From NCBI RefSeq assembly GCF_000003605.2, contig NW_003141280.1:1-23553 (forward strand): 23,553 nt of DNA, given 5' to 3'. Below, piece by piece: positions 1-11,995 of the stretch (position 1 is its first letter; every line of letters starts with the position of its first letter). The notes beneath the pieces were generated by a model. That model was not told the DNA's origin and ran no database searches. It saw only the letters and a program-made list of their open reading frames with translations. A program made the translations under genes and the position numbers. Source of the stretch: Saccoglossus kowalevskii (Eukaryota > Hemichordata > Enteropneusta > Harrimaniidae).

Positions 1-675
1 TACTCAATGATTACCACAGTGCTGTCATTGTCTGTAAGAATGTCCAACTGGTACTGTTCTATAAAGCTGTGAGTGTACTCAATGATTACCACAGTGCTGT
101 CATTGGCTGTAAGAATGTCCAACTGGTACTGTTCTATTAAGCTGTGAGTGTACTCAATGATTACCACAGTGCTGTCATTGTCTGTAAGAATGTCCAACTG
201 GTACTGTTCTATAAAGCTGTGAGTGTACTCAATGATTACCACAGTGCTGTCATTGGCTGTAAGAATGTCCAACTGGTACTGTTCTATTAAGCTGTGAGTG
301 TACTCAATGATTACCACAGTGCTGTCATTGGCTGTAAGAATGTCCAACTGGTACTGTTCTATAAAGCTGTGAGTGTACTCAATGATTACCACAGTGCTGT
401 CATTGGCTGTAAGAATGTCCAACTGGTACTGTTCTATAAAGCTGTGAGTGTACTCAATGATTACCACAGTGCTGTCATTGGCTGTAAGAATGTCCCACTG
501 GTACTGTTCTATTAAGCTGTGAGTGTACTCAATGATTACCACAGTGCTGTCATTGGCTGTAAGAATGTCCAACTGGTACTGTTCTATAAAGCTGTGAGTG
601 TACTCAATGATTACCACAGTGTTGTCATTGGCTGTAAGAATGTCCAACTGGTACTGTTCTATAAAGCTGTGAGTG

Positions 676-975
676 TACTCAATGATTACCACAGTGCTGT
701 CATTGGCTGTAAGAATGTCCAACTGGTACTGTTCTATAAAGCTGTGAGTTTACTCAATGATTACCACAGTGCTGTCATTGGCTGTAAGAATGTCCAACTG
801 GTACTGTTCTATTAAGCTGTGAGTGTACTCAATGATTGCCACAGTGCTGTCATTGGCTGTAAGAATGTCCAACTGGTACTGTTCTATAAAGCTGTGAGTG
901 TACTCAATGATTACCACAGTGCTGTCATTGTCTGTAAGAATGTCCAATTGGTACTGTTCTATTGAGCTGTGAGTG
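676..975. repeat. Stop-bearing four-unit module, copy 1 (F*, L, aF, dqS)
   Basis: Units 10-13 form the ordered series F*, L, aF, dqS. The first unit ends GAGTTTACT, which creates a minus-strand TAA at 750-752. The third has GATTGCC at 836-842, and the fourth combines CATTGTCTG, CCAATTGG and the S end type. The same ordered module occurs at 3151-3450, 9221-9520 and 17475-17774. Four separately rare marks in the same order make independent origin very unlikely, so these are paralogous segment copies. The units after the module differ from copy to copy (L, F, L, L here). Confidence 0.85.
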
Positions 976-1125
976 TACTCAATGATTACCACAGTGCTGT
1001 CATTGGCTGTAAGAATGTCCAACTGGTACTGTTCTATTAAGCTGTGAGTGTACTCAATGATTACCACAGTGCTGTCATTGGCTGTAAGAATGTCCAACTG
1101 GTACTGTTCTATAAAGCTGTGAGTG

Positions 1126-1575
1126 TACTCAATGATTACCACAGTGCTGTCATTGGCTGTAAGAATGTCCAACTGGTACTGTTCTATTAAGCTGTGAGTG
1201 TACTCAATGATTACCACAGTGCTGTCATTGGCTGTAAGAATGTCCAACTGGTACTGTTCTATTAAGCTGTGAGTGTACTCAATGATTACCACAGTGCTGT
1301 CATTGGCTGTAAGAATGTCCAACTGGTACTGTTCTATTGAGCTGTGAGTGTACTCAATGATTACCACAGTGCTGTCATTGGCTGTAGGAATGTCCAACTG
1401 GTACTGTTCTATTGAGCTGTGAGTGTACTCAATGATTACCACAGTGCTGTCATTGGCTGTAAGAATGTCTAACTGGTACTGTTCTATTAAGCTGTGAGTG
1501 TACTCAATGATTACCACAGTGCTGTCATTGGCTGTAAGAATGTCCAACTGGTACTGTTCTATTAAGCTGTGAGTG
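1126..1575. repeat. Six-unit block with private TGTCTAACTGG variant, copy 1
   Basis: Units 16-21 read L, L, S, pS, L, L. The fifth carries C to T at 1470 (TGTCTAACTGG), a variant found in only one other unit, at 6269. The same ordered series is at 5925-6374. The pS combination also occurs only in these two places, which supports a shared segment about 4.8 kb apart. Confidence 0.85.
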
Positions 1576-1725
1576 TACTCAATGATTACCACAGTGCTGT
1601 CATTGGCTGTAAGAATGTCCAACTGGTACTGTTCTATTAAGCTGTGAGTGTACTCAATGATTACCACAGTGCTGTCATTGGCTGTAAGAATGTCCAACTG
1701 GTACTGTTCTATTAAGCTGTGAGTG

Positions 1726-2250
1726 TACTCAATGATTACCACAGTGCTGTCATTGGCTGTAAGAATGTCCAACTGGTACTGTTCTATTAAGCTGTGAGTG
1801 TACTCGATGATTACCACAGTGCTGTCATTGGCTGTAGGAATGTCCAACTGGTACTGTTCTATTAAGCTGTGAGTGTACTCAATGATTACCACAGTGCTGT
1901 CATTGGCTGTAAGAATGTCCAACTGGTACTGTTCTATTAAGCTGTGAGTGTACTCAATGATTACCACAGTGCTGTCATTGGCTGTAGGAATGTCCAACTG
2001 GTACTGTTCTATTAAGCTGTGAGTGTACTCAATGATTACCACAGTGCTGTCATTGGCTGTAAGAATGTCCAACTGGTACTGTTCTATTAAGCTGTGAGTG
2101 TACTCAATGATTACCACAGTGCTGTCATTGTCTGTAAGAATGTCCAACTGGTACTGTTCTATAAAGCTGTGAGTGTACTCAATGATTACCACAGTGCTGT
2201 CATTGGCTGTAAGAATGTCCAACTGGTACTGTTCTATAAAGCTGTGAGTG
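1726..2250. repeat. Seven-unit block with gp marker, copy 1
   Basis: Units 24-30 read L, gpL, L, pL, L, dF, F. The same series is found at 3601-4125, 25 units (1875 bp) away. A five-unit version (L, gpL, L, pL, L) is at 12596-12970. The gp unit combines CTCGATG and GTAGGAATG in one copy. This double-marked unit recurs nine times in the array and is always of L end type. Confidence 0.8.
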
Positions 2251-2700
2251 TACTCAATGATTACCACAGTGCTGTCATTGGCTGTAAGAATGTCCAACTG
2301 GTACTGTTCTATAAAGCTGTGAGTGTACTCAATGATTACCACAGTGCTGTCATTGGCTGTAAGAATGTCCAACTGGTACTGTTCTATTAAGCTGTGAGTG
2401 TACTCGATGATTACCACAGTGCTGTCATTGGCTGTAGGAATGTCCAACTGGTACTGTTCTATTAAGCTGTGAGTGTACTCAATGATTACCACAGTGCTGT
2501 CATTGGCTGTAAGAATGTCCAACTGGTACTGTTCTATTAAGCTGTGAGTGTACTCGATGATTACCACAGTGCTGTCATTGGCTGTAAGAATGTCCAACTG
2601 GTACTGTTCTATAAAGCTGTGAGTGTACTCAATGATTACCACAGTGCTGTCATTGGCTGTAAGAATGTCCAACTGGTACTGTTCTATTAAGCTGTGAGTG
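2101..2700. repeat. Eight-unit block shared with 19125-19724, copy 1
   Basis: Units 29-36 read dF, F, F, L, gpL, L, gF, L. The same eight-unit order is found at 19125-19724, about 17 kb away, the longest-range match I found. Its right part (gpL, L, gF, L) also resembles 4877-5176, where the series is pL, L, gF, L. Confidence 0.8.
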
Positions 2701-2925
2701 TACTCAATGATTACCACAGTGCTGTCATTGGCTGTAAGAATGTCCAACTGGTACTGTTCTATAAAGCTGTGAGTGTACTCAATGATTACCACAGTGCTGT
2801 CATTGGCTGTAAGAATGTCCAACTGGTACTGTTCTATAAAGCTGTGAGTGTACTCAATGATTACCACAGTGCTGTCATTGGCTGTAAGAATGTCCAACTG
2901 GTACTGTTCTATTAAGCTGTGAGTG

Positions 2926-3450
2926 TACTCAATGATTACCACAGTGCTGTCATTGGCTGTAAGAATGTCCAATTGGTACTGTTCTATTGAGCTGTGAGTG
3001 TACTCAATGATTACCACAGTGCTGTCATTGGCTGTAAGAATGTCCAATTGGTACTGTTCTATTAAGCTGTGAGTGTACTCAATGATTACCACAGTGCTGT
3101 CATTGGCTGTAAGAATGTCCAACTGGTACTGTTCTATTGAGCTGTGAGTGTACTCAATGATTACCACAGTGCTGTCATTGGCTGTAAGAATGTCCAACTG
3201 GTACTGTTCTATAAAGCTGTGAGTTTACTCAATGATTACCACAGTGCTGTCATTGGCTGTAAGAATGTCCAACTGGTACTGTTCTATTAAGCTGTGAGTG
3301 TACTCAATGATTGCCACAGTGCTGTCATTGGCTGTAAGAATGTCCAACTGGTACTGTTCTATAAAGCTGTGAGTGTACTCAATGATTACCACAGTGCTGT
3401 CATTGTCTGTAAGAATGTCCAATTGGTACTGTTCTATTGAGCTGTGAGTG
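2926..3450. repeat. Seven-unit higher-order block, copy 1
   Basis: Units 40-46 read qS, qL, S, F*, L, aF, dqS. The identical seven-unit series is found at 17250-17774, about 14.3 kb away. The last four units are the stop-bearing module also seen at 676-975 and 9221-9520. At 8996-9295 a related version has L, qS, qS before F*. The block is followed here by F, F, L, gpL but at the distant copy by L, F, L, F, so the right breakpoint lies close to 3450. Confidence 0.85.
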
Positions 3451-3600
3451 TACTCAATGATTACCACAGTGCTGTCATTGGCTGTAAGAATGTCCAACTG
3501 GTACTGTTCTATAAAGCTGTGAGTGTACTCAATGATTACCACAGTGCTGTCATTGGCTGTAAGAATGTCCAACTGGTACTGTTCTATAAAGCTGTGAGTG

Positions 3601-4125
3601 TACTCAATGATTACCACAGTGCTGTCATTGGCTGTAAGAATGTCCAACTGGTACTGTTCTATTAAGCTGTGAGTGTACTCGATGATTACCACAGTGCTGT
3701 CATTGGCTGTAGGAATGTCCAACTGGTACTGTTCTATTAAGCTGTGAGTGTACTCAATGATTACCACAGTGCTGTCATTGGCTGTAAGAATGTCCAACTG
3801 GTACTGTTCTATTAAGCTGTGAGTGTACTCAATGATTACCACAGTGCTGTCATTGGCTGTAGGAATGTCCAACTGGTACTGTTCTATTAAGCTGTGAGTG
3901 TACTCAATGATTACCACAGTGCTGTCATTGGCTGTAAGAATGTCCAACTGGTACTGTTCTATTAAGCTGTGAGTGTACTCAATGATTACCACAGTGCTGT
4001 CATTGTCTGTAAGAATGTCCAACTGGTACTGTTCTATAAAGCTGTGAGTGTACTCAATGATTACCACAGTGCTGTCATTGGCTGTAAGAATGTCCAACTG
4101 GTACTGTTCTATAAAGCTGTGAGTG
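3601..4125. repeat. Seven-unit block with gp marker, copy 2
   Basis: Units 49-55 repeat L, gpL, L, pL, L, dF, F of 1726-2250. The unit just after it (4126) is broken by a 1-bp insertion (CATTGTGCTG), and a different shared series begins there (pF, F, L, gpL, aF, L). Confidence 0.8.
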
Positions 4126-4576
4126 TACTCAATGATTACCACAGTGCTGTCATTGTGCTGTAGGAATGTCCAACTGGTACTGTTCTATAAAGCTGTGAGT
4201 GTACTCAATGATTACCACAGTGCTGTCATTGGCTGTAAGAATGTCCAACTGGTACTGTTCTATAAAGCTGTGAGTGTACTCAATGATTACCACAGTGCTG
4301 TCATTGGCTGTAAGAATGTCCAACTGGTACTGTTCTATTAAGCTGTGAGTGTACTCGATGATTACCACAGTGCTGTCATTGGCTGTAGGAATGTCCAACT
4401 GGTACTGTTCTATTAAGCTGTGAGTGTACTCAATGATTGCCACAGTGCTGTCATTGGCTGTAAGAATGTCCAACTGGTACTGTTCTATAAAGCTGTGAGT
4501 GTACTCAATGATTACCACAGTGCTGTCATTGGCTGTAAGAATGTCCAACTGGTACTGTTCTATTAAGCTGTGAGTG
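4126..4576. repeat. pF, F, L, gpL, aF, L block, copy 1
   Basis: Units 56-61 read pF, F, L, gpL, aF, L. The first has a 1-bp insertion at about 4156 (CATTGTGCTGTAGG). The series recurs at 13274-13723 and 14549-14998. The insertion is private to this copy, so it arose after the duplication or is a sequence error. It moves the minus-strand frame and ends the long frame that begins near 5481. Confidence 0.8.
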
Positions 4577-5251
4577 TACTCAATGATTACCACAGTGCTG
4601 TCATTGGCTGTAAGAATGTCCAACTGGTACTGTTCTATAAAGCTGTGAGTGTACTCAATGATTACCACAGTGCTGTCATTGGCTGTAAGAATGTCCAACT
4701 GGTACTGTTCTATTAAGCTGTGAGTGTACTCAATGATTACCACAGTGCTGTCATTGTCTGTAAGAATGTCCAACTGGTACTGTTCTATAAAGCTGTGAGT
4801 GTACTCAATGATTACCACAGTGCTGTCATTGGCTGTAAGAATGTCCAACTGGTACTGTTCTATTAAGCTGTGAGTGTACTCAATGATTACCACAGTGCTG
4901 TCATTGGCTGTAGGAATGTCCAACTGGTACTGTTCTATTAAGCTGTGAGTGTACTCAATGATTACCACAGTGCTGTCATTGGCTGTAAGAATGTCCAACT
5001 GGTACTGTTCTATTAAGCTGTGAGTGTACTCGATGATTACCACAGTGCTGTCATTGGCTGTAAGAATGTCCAACTGGTACTGTTCTATAAAGCTGTGAGT
5101 GTACTCAATGATTACCACAGTGCTGTCATTGGCTGTAAGAATGTCCAACTGGTACTGTTCTATTAAGCTGTGAGTGTACTCAATGATTACCACAGTGCTG
5201 TCATTGGCTGTAAGAATGTCCAACTGGTACTGTTCTATTGAGCTGTGAGTG

Positions 5252-5774
5252 TACTCAATGATTACCACAGTGCTGTCATTGGCTGTAAGAATGTCCAACT
5301 GGTACTGTTCTATTAAGCTGTGAGTGTACTCAATGATTACCACAGTGCTGTCATTGGCTGTAAGAATGTCCAACTGGTACTGTTCTATTAAGCTGTGAGT
5401 GTACTCAATGATTACCACAGTGCTGTCATTGGCTGTAAGAATGTCCAACTGGTACTGTTCTATTGAGCTGAGTTTACTCAATGATTACCACAGTGCTGTC
5501 ATTGGCTGTAAGAATGTCCAACTGGTACTGTTCTATTGAGCTGTGAGTTTACTCAATGATTACCACAGTGCTGTCATTGGCTGTAAGAATGTCCAACTGG
5601 TACTGTTCTATAAAGCTGTGAGTGTACTCAATGATTACCACAGTGCTGTCATTGGCTGTAAGAATGTCCAACTGGTACTGTTCTTATTAAGCTGTGAGTG
5701 TACTCAATGATTACACAGTGCTGTCATTGGCTGTAAGAATGTCCAACTGGTACTGTTCTATAAAGCTGTGAGTG
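5252..5774. repeat. Indel-damaged relative of the paired-stop block
   Basis: Units 71-77 read L, L, S*, S*, F, L, F. Unit 73 lacks 2 bp (GAGCTGAGT for GAGCTGTGAGT, about 5470). Unit 76 has an extra T (TTCTTATTAAG, about 5684). Unit 77 lacks one C (GATTACACAG, about 5713). Three indels in 250 bp break the minus-strand frame several times. The intact relatives are at 13649-14473 and 19800-20624. Confidence 0.75.
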
Positions 5775-5924
5775 TACTCAATGATTACCACAGTGCTGTC
5801 ATTGTCTGTAAGAATGTCCAACTGGTACTGTTCTATTAAGCTGTGAGTTTACTCAATGATTACCACAGTGCTGTCATTGTCTGTAAGAATGTCCAACTGG
5901 TACTGTTCTATAAAGCTGTGAGTG

Positions 5925-6374
5925 TACTCAATGATTACCACAGTGCTGTCATTGGCTGTAAGAATGTCCAACTGGTACTGTTCTATTAAGCTGTGAGTGT
6001 ACTCAATGATTACCACAGTGCTGTCATTGGCTGTAAGAATGTCCAACTGGTACTGTTCTATTAAGCTGTGAGTGTACTCAATGATTACCACAGTGCTGTC
6101 ATTGGCTGTAAGAATGTCCAACTGGTACTGTTCTATTGAGCTGTGAGTGTACTCAATGATTACCACAGTGCTGTCATTGGCTGTAGGAATGTCCAACTGG
6201 TACTGTTCTATTGAGCTGTGAGTGTACTCAATGATTACCACAGTGCTGTCATTGGCTGTAAGAATGTCTAACTGGTACTGTTCTATTAAGCTGTGAGTGT
6301 ACTCAATGATTACCACAGTGCTGTCATTGGCTGTAAGAATGTCCAACTGGTACTGTTCTATTAAGCTGTGAGTG
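5925..6374. repeat. Six-unit block with private TGTCTAACTGG variant, copy 2
   Basis: Units 80-85 read L, L, S, pS, L, L with the private T at 6269. The next unit is S here but L in copy 1, which marks the right edge. Both copies sit where S units are frequent. Confidence 0.85.
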
Positions 6375-6449
6375 TACTCAATGATTACCACAGTGCTGTC
6401 ATTGGCTGTAAGAATGTCCAACTGGTACTGTTCTATTGAGCTGTGAGTG

Positions 6450-6674
6450 TACTCGATGATTACCACAGTGCTGTCATTGGCTGTAAGAATGTCCAACTGG
6501 TACTGTTCTATTAAGCTGTGAGTGTACTCAATGATTGCCACAGTGCTGTCATTGGCTGTAAGAATGTCCAACTGGTACTGTTCTATTGAGCTGTGAGTGT
6601 ACTCAATGATTACCACAGTGCTGTCATTGGCTGTAAGAATGTCCAATTGGTACTGTTCTATTGAGCTGTGAGTG
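6450..6674. repeat. gL, aS, qS triplet shared with the array end, copy 1
   Basis: Units 87-89 read gL, aS, qS. The same order is found at 21900-22124. The aS combination occurs only in these two places, since a is otherwise on F or L units. The following units (gL, S, L, L, gS, S to about 7121) resemble the right-end units at 22650-23324. Confidence 0.75.
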
Positions 6675-7049
6675 TACTCGATGATTACCACAGTGCTGTC
6701 ATTGGCTGTAAGAATGTCCAACTGGTACTGTTCTATTAAGCTGTGAGTGTACTCAATGATTACCACAGTGCTGTCATTGGCTGTAAGAATGTCCAACTGG
6801 TACTGTTCTATTGAGCTGTGAGTGTACTCAATGATTACCACAGTGCTGTCATTGGCTGTAAGAATGTCCAACTGGTACTGTTCTATTAAGCTGTGAGTGT
6901 ACTCAATGATTACCACAGTGCTGTCATTGGCTGTAAGAATGTCCAACTGGTACTGTTCTATTAAGCTGTGAGTGTACTCGATGATTACCACAGTGCTGTC
7001 ATTGGCTGTAAGAATGTCCAACTGGTACTGTTCTATTGAGCTGTGAGTG

Positions 7050-7195
7050 TACTCATGATTACCACAGTGCTGTCATTGGCTGTAGATGTCCAACTGGTAC
7101 TGTTCTATTGAGCTGTGAGTGTACTCATGATTACCACAGTGCTGTCATTGGCTGTAGGAATGTCCAACTGGTACTGTTCTATTAAGCTGTGAGTG
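7050..7195. repeat. Two adjacent damaged units with three deletions
   Basis: Unit 95 lacks one A (TACTCATGATT, about 7055) and two bases of GTAAGAATG (GTAGATG, about 7084), so it is 72 bp. Unit 96 again lacks one A in TACTCATGATT (about 7126) and is 74 bp. The net loss is 4 bp. It ends the minus-strand frame that starts near 9267 and shifts the register for everything to the right. The same A deletion in two neighbours suggests a copied lesion or a local base-calling problem. Confidence 0.8.
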
Positions 7196-7495
7196 TACTC
7201 AATGATTACCACAGTGCTGTCATTGGCTGTAAGAATGTCCAACTGGTACTGTTCTATAAAGCTGTGAGTGTACTCAATGATTACCACTGTGCTGTCATTG
7301 GCTGTAAGAATGTCCAACTGGTACTGTTCTATTAAGCTGTGAGTGTACTCAATGATTACCACAGTGCTGTCATTGTCTGTAAGAATGTCCAACTGGTACT
7401 GTTCTATAAAGCTGTGAGTGTACTCAATGATTACCACAGTGCTGTCATTGGCTGTAAGAATGTCCAACTGGTACTGTTCTATTAAGCTGTGAGTG
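7122..7495. repeat. Five-unit block with private CCACTGTG variant, copy 1
   Basis: Units 96-100 read pL, F, L, dF, L. The third has CCACTGTG instead of CCACAGTG (about 7288), a variant found in only one other unit, at about 10438. That unit sits in the same ordered series at 10271-10645. The related series at 18375-18749 lacks the variant, so it appeared in the lineage leading to the first two. Confidence 0.8.
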
Positions 7496-9220
7496 TACTC
7501 AATGATTACCACAGTGCTGTCATTGGCTGTAAGAATGTCCAACTGGTACTGTTCTATTAAGCTGTGAGTGTACTCAATGATTACCACAGTGCTGTCATTG
7601 GCTGTAAGAATGTCCAACTGGTACTGTTCTATAAAGCTGTGAGTGTACTCAATGATTACCACAGTGCTGTCATTGGCTGTAAGAATGTCCAACTGGTACT
7701 GTTCTATTAAGCTGTGAGTGTACTCAATGATTACCACAGTGCTGTCATTGTCTGTAAGAATGTCCAACTGGTACTGTTCTATTGAGCTGTGAGTGTACTC
7801 AATGATTACCACAGTGCTGTCATTGGCTGTAAGAATGTCCAACTGGTACTGTTCTATTAAGCTGTGAGTGTACTCAATGATTACCACAGTGCTGTCATTG
7901 GCTGTAAGAATGTCCAACTGGTACTGTTCTATTAAGCTGTGAGTGTACTCAATGATTACCACAGTGCTGTCATTGGCTGTAAGAATGTCCAACTGGTACT
8001 GTTCTATTGAGCTGTGAGTGTACTCAATGATTACCACAGTGCTGTCATTGGCTGTAAGAATGTCCAACTGGTACTGTTCTATTAAGCTGTGAGTGTACTC
8101 AATGATTACCACAGTGCTGTCATTGGCTGTAAGAATGTCCAACTGGTACTGTTCTATTGAGCTGTGAGTGTACTCAATGATTACCACAGTGCTGTCATTG
8201 GCTGTAAGAATGTCCAACTGGTACTGTTCTATAAAGCTGTGAGTGTACTCAATGATTACCACAGTGCTGTCATTGGCTGTAAGAATGTCCAACTGGTACT
8301 GTTCTATTAAGCTGTGAGTGTACTCAATGATTACCACAGTGCTGTCATTGGCTGTAAGAATGTCCAACTGGTACTGTTCTATTAAGCTGTGAGTGTACTC
8401 AATGATTACCACAGTGCTGTCATTGGCTGTAAGAATGTCCAACTGGTACTGTTCTATTGAGCTGTGAGTGTACTCAATGATTACCACAGTGCTGTCATTG
8501 GCTGTAAGAATGTCCAACTGGTACTGTTCTATAAAGCTGTGAGTGTACTCAATGATTACCACAGTGCTGTCATTGGCTGTAAGAATGTCCAACTGGTACT
8601 GTTCTATAAAGCTGTGAGTGTACTCAATGATTACCACAGTGCTGTCATTGGCTGTAAGAATGTCCAACTGGTACTGTTCTATTGAGCTGTGAGTGTACTC
8701 AATGATTACCACAGTGCTGTCATTGGCTGTAAGAATGTCCAACTGGTACTGTTCTATTGAGCTGTGAGTGTACTCAATGATTACCACAGTGCTGTCATTG
8801 GCTGTAAGAATGTCCAACTGGTACTGTTCTATTAAGCTGTGAGTGTACTCAATGATTACCACAGTGCTGTCATTGGCTGTAAGAATGTCCAACTGGTACT
8901 GTTCTATTGAGCTGTGAGTGTACTCAATGATTACCACAGTGCTGTCATTGGCTGTAAGAATGTCCAACTGGTACTGTTCTATAAAGCTGTGAGTGTACTC
9001 AATGATTACCACAGTGCTGTCATTGGCTGTAAGAATGTCCAACTGGTACTGTTCTATTAAGCTGTGAGTGTACTCAATGATTACCACAGTGCTGTCATTG
9101 GCTGTAAGAATGTCCAATTGGTACTGTTCTATTGAGCTGTGAGTGTACTCAATGATTACCACAGTGCTGTCATTGGCTGTAAGAATGTCCAATTGGTACT
9201 GTTCTATTGAGCTGTGAGTG

Positions 9221-10720
9221 TACTCAATGATTACCACAGTGCTGTCATTGGCTGTAAGAATGTCCAACTGGTACTGTTCTATAAAGCTGTGAGTTTACTC
9301 AATGATTACCACAGTGCTGTCATTGGCTGTAAGAATGTCCAACTGGTACTGTTCTATTAAGCTGTGAGTGTACTCAATGATTGCCACAGTGCTGTCATTG
9401 GCTGTAAGAATGTCCAACTGGTACTGTTCTATAAAGCTGTGAGTGTACTCAATGATTACCACAGTGCTGTCATTGTCTGTAAGAATGTGCAATTGGTACT
9501 GTTCTATTGAGCTGTGAGTGTACTCAATGATTACCACAGTGCTGTCATTGGCTGTAAGAATGTCCAACTGGTACTGTTCTATTAAGCTGTGAGTGTACTC
9601 AATGATTACCACAGTGCTGTCATTGGCTGTAAGAATGTCCAACTGGTACTGTTCTATAAAGCTGTGAGTGTACTCAATGATTACCACAGTGCTGTCATTG
9701 GCTGTAAGAATGTCCAACTGGTACTGTTCTATTAAGCTGTGAGTGTACTCAATGATTACCACAGTGCTGTCATTGGCTGTAAGAATGTCCAACTGGTACT
9801 GTTCTATAAAGCTGTGAGTGTACTCAATGATTACCACAGTGCTGTCATTGGCTGTAAGAATGTCCAACTGGTACTGTTCTATTAAGCTGTGAGTGTACTC
9901 AATGATTACCACAGTGCTGTCATTGTCTGTAAGAATGTCCAACTGGTACTGTTCTATAAAGCTGTGAGTGTACTCAATGATTACCACAGTGCTGTCATTG
10001 GCTGTAAGAATGTCCAACTGGTACTGTTCTATTAAGCTGTGAGTGTACTCAATGATTACCACAGTGCTGTCATTGTCTGTAAGAATGTCCAACTGGTACT
10101 GTTCTATAAAGCTGTGAGTGTACTCAATGATTACCACAGTGCTGTCATTGGCTGTAAGAATGTCCAACTGGTACTGTTCTATTAAGCTGTGAGTGTACTC
10201 AATGATTACGACAGTGCTGTCATTGTCTGTAAGAATGTCCAACTGGTACTGTTCTATAAAGCTGTGAGTGTACTCAATGATTACCACAGTGCTGTCATTG
10301 GCTGTAGGAATGTCCAACTGGTACTGTTCTATTAAGCTGTGAGTGTACTCAATGATTACCACAGTGCTGTCATTGGCTGTAAGAATGTCCAACTGGTACT
10401 GTTCTATAAAGCTGTGAGTGTACTCAATGATTACCACTGTGCTGTCATTGGCTGTAAGAATGTCCAACTGGTACTGTTCTATTAAGCTGTGAGTGTACTC
10501 AATGATTACCACAGTGCTGTCATTGTCTGTAAGAATGTCCAACTGGTACTGTTCTATAAAGCTGTGAGTGTACTCAATGATTACCACAGTGCTGTCATTG
10601 GCTGTAAGAATGTCCAACTGGTACTGTTCTATTAAGCTGTGAGTGTACTCAATGATTACCACAGTGCTGTCATTGGCTGTAAGAATGTCCAACTGGTACT
10701 GTTCTATAAAGCTGTGAGTG
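9221..10720. repeat. 20-unit segment duplicated about 8.25 kb downstream, copy 1
   Basis: Units 124-143 read F*, L, aF, dqS, L, F, L, F, L, dF, L, dF, L, cdF, pL, F, L, dF, L, F. The segment at 17475-18824 has the same series except that one dF-L pair is missing. The most diagnostic part is cdF followed by pL (10196-10345). The c mark (TTACGAC) occurs in only six units of the whole array. Unit 127 has a private change, TGTGCAATTGG at about 9487, not present in the other copy. Unit 140 carries CCACTGTG, also not in the distant copy. Confidence 0.85.
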
Positions 10721-11170
10721 TACTCAATGATTACCACAGTGCTGTCATTGGCTGTAAGAATGTCCAACTGGTACTGTTCTATTAAGCTGTGAGTGTACTC
10801 AATGATTACCACAGTGCTGTCATTGGCTGTAAGAATGTCCAACTGGTACTGTTCTATAAAGCTGTGAGTGTACTCAATGATTACCACAGTGCTGTCATTG
10901 GCTGTAAGAATGTCCAACTGGTACTGTTCTATTAAGCTGTGAGTGTACTCAATGATTACCACAGTGCTGTCATTGGCTGTAAGAATGTCCAACTGGTACT
11001 GTTCTATAAAGCTGTGAGTGTACTCAATGATTACCACAGTGCTGTCATTGGCTGTAAGAATGTCCAACTGGTACTGTTCTATTAAGCTGTGAGTGTACTC
11101 AATGATTACCACAGTGCTGTCATTGGCTGTAAGAATGTCCAACTGGTACTGTTCTATAAAGCTGTGAGTG
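9521..11170. repeat. Dimeric domain: L and F units alternate
   Basis: Units 128-149 alternate L and F without exception, giving a 150-bp higher-order period. Some F units also carry d (9896, 10046, 10196, 10496). The pattern breaks at unit 150, which carries CCACCTGG at about 11216. Similar alternation occurs at 17775-18824 and 20625-21374. Confidence 0.85.
10271..10645. repeat. Five-unit block with private CCACTGTG variant, copy 2
   Basis: Units 138-142 read pL, F, L (with CCACTGTG), dF, L. They match 7122-7495 in order and in the rare variant, and lie inside the larger segment shared with 17475-18824. Confidence 0.8.
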
Positions 11171-11995
11171 TACTCAATGATTACCACAGTGCTGTCATTG
11201 TCTGTAAGAATGTCCACCTGGTACTGTTCTATTAAGCTGTGAGTGTACTCAATGATTACCACAGTGCTGTCATTGGCTGTAAGAATGTCCAACTGGTACT
11301 GTTCTATTGAGCTGTGAGTGTACTCAATGATTACCACAGTGCTGTCATTGGCTGTAAGAATGTCCAACTGGTACTGTTCTATAAAGCTGTGAGTGTACTC
11401 AATGATTACCACAGTGCTGTCATTGGCTGTAAGAATGTCCAACTGGTACTGTTCTATTAAGCTGTGAGTGTACTCAATGATTACCACAGTGCTGTCATTG
11501 TCTGTAAGAATGTCCAACTGGTACTGTTCTATAAAGCTGTGAGTGTACTCAATGATTACCACAGTGCTGTCATTGGCTGTAAGAATGTCCAACTGGTACT
11601 GTTCTATTAAGCTGTGAGTGTACTCAATGATTACCACAGTGCTGTCATTGTCTGTAAGAATGTCCAACTGGTACTGTTCTATAAAGCTGTGAGTGTACTC
11701 AATGATTACCACAGTGCTGTCATTGGCTGTAAGAATGTCCAACTGGTACTGTTCTATTAAGCTGTGAGTGTACTCAATGATTACCACAGTGCTGTCATTG
11801 GCTGTAAGAATGTCCAACTGGTACTGTTCTATAAAGCTGTGAGTGTACTCAATGATTACCACAGTGCTGTCATTGGCTGTAAGAATGTCCAACTGGTACT
11901 GTTCTATAAAGCTGTGAGTGTACTCAATGATTACCACAGTGCTGTCATTGGCTGTAAGAATGTCCAACTGGTACTGTTCTATTAAGCTGTGAGTG

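Noticed and set aside
61-67. TATAAAG in every F unit (and at 23471-23477) as a promoter TATA box
   Set aside because: The heptamer is part of the repeat and occurs about 104 times with no other promoter element at a consistent distance. L and S units lack it, and no transcript start can be argued.
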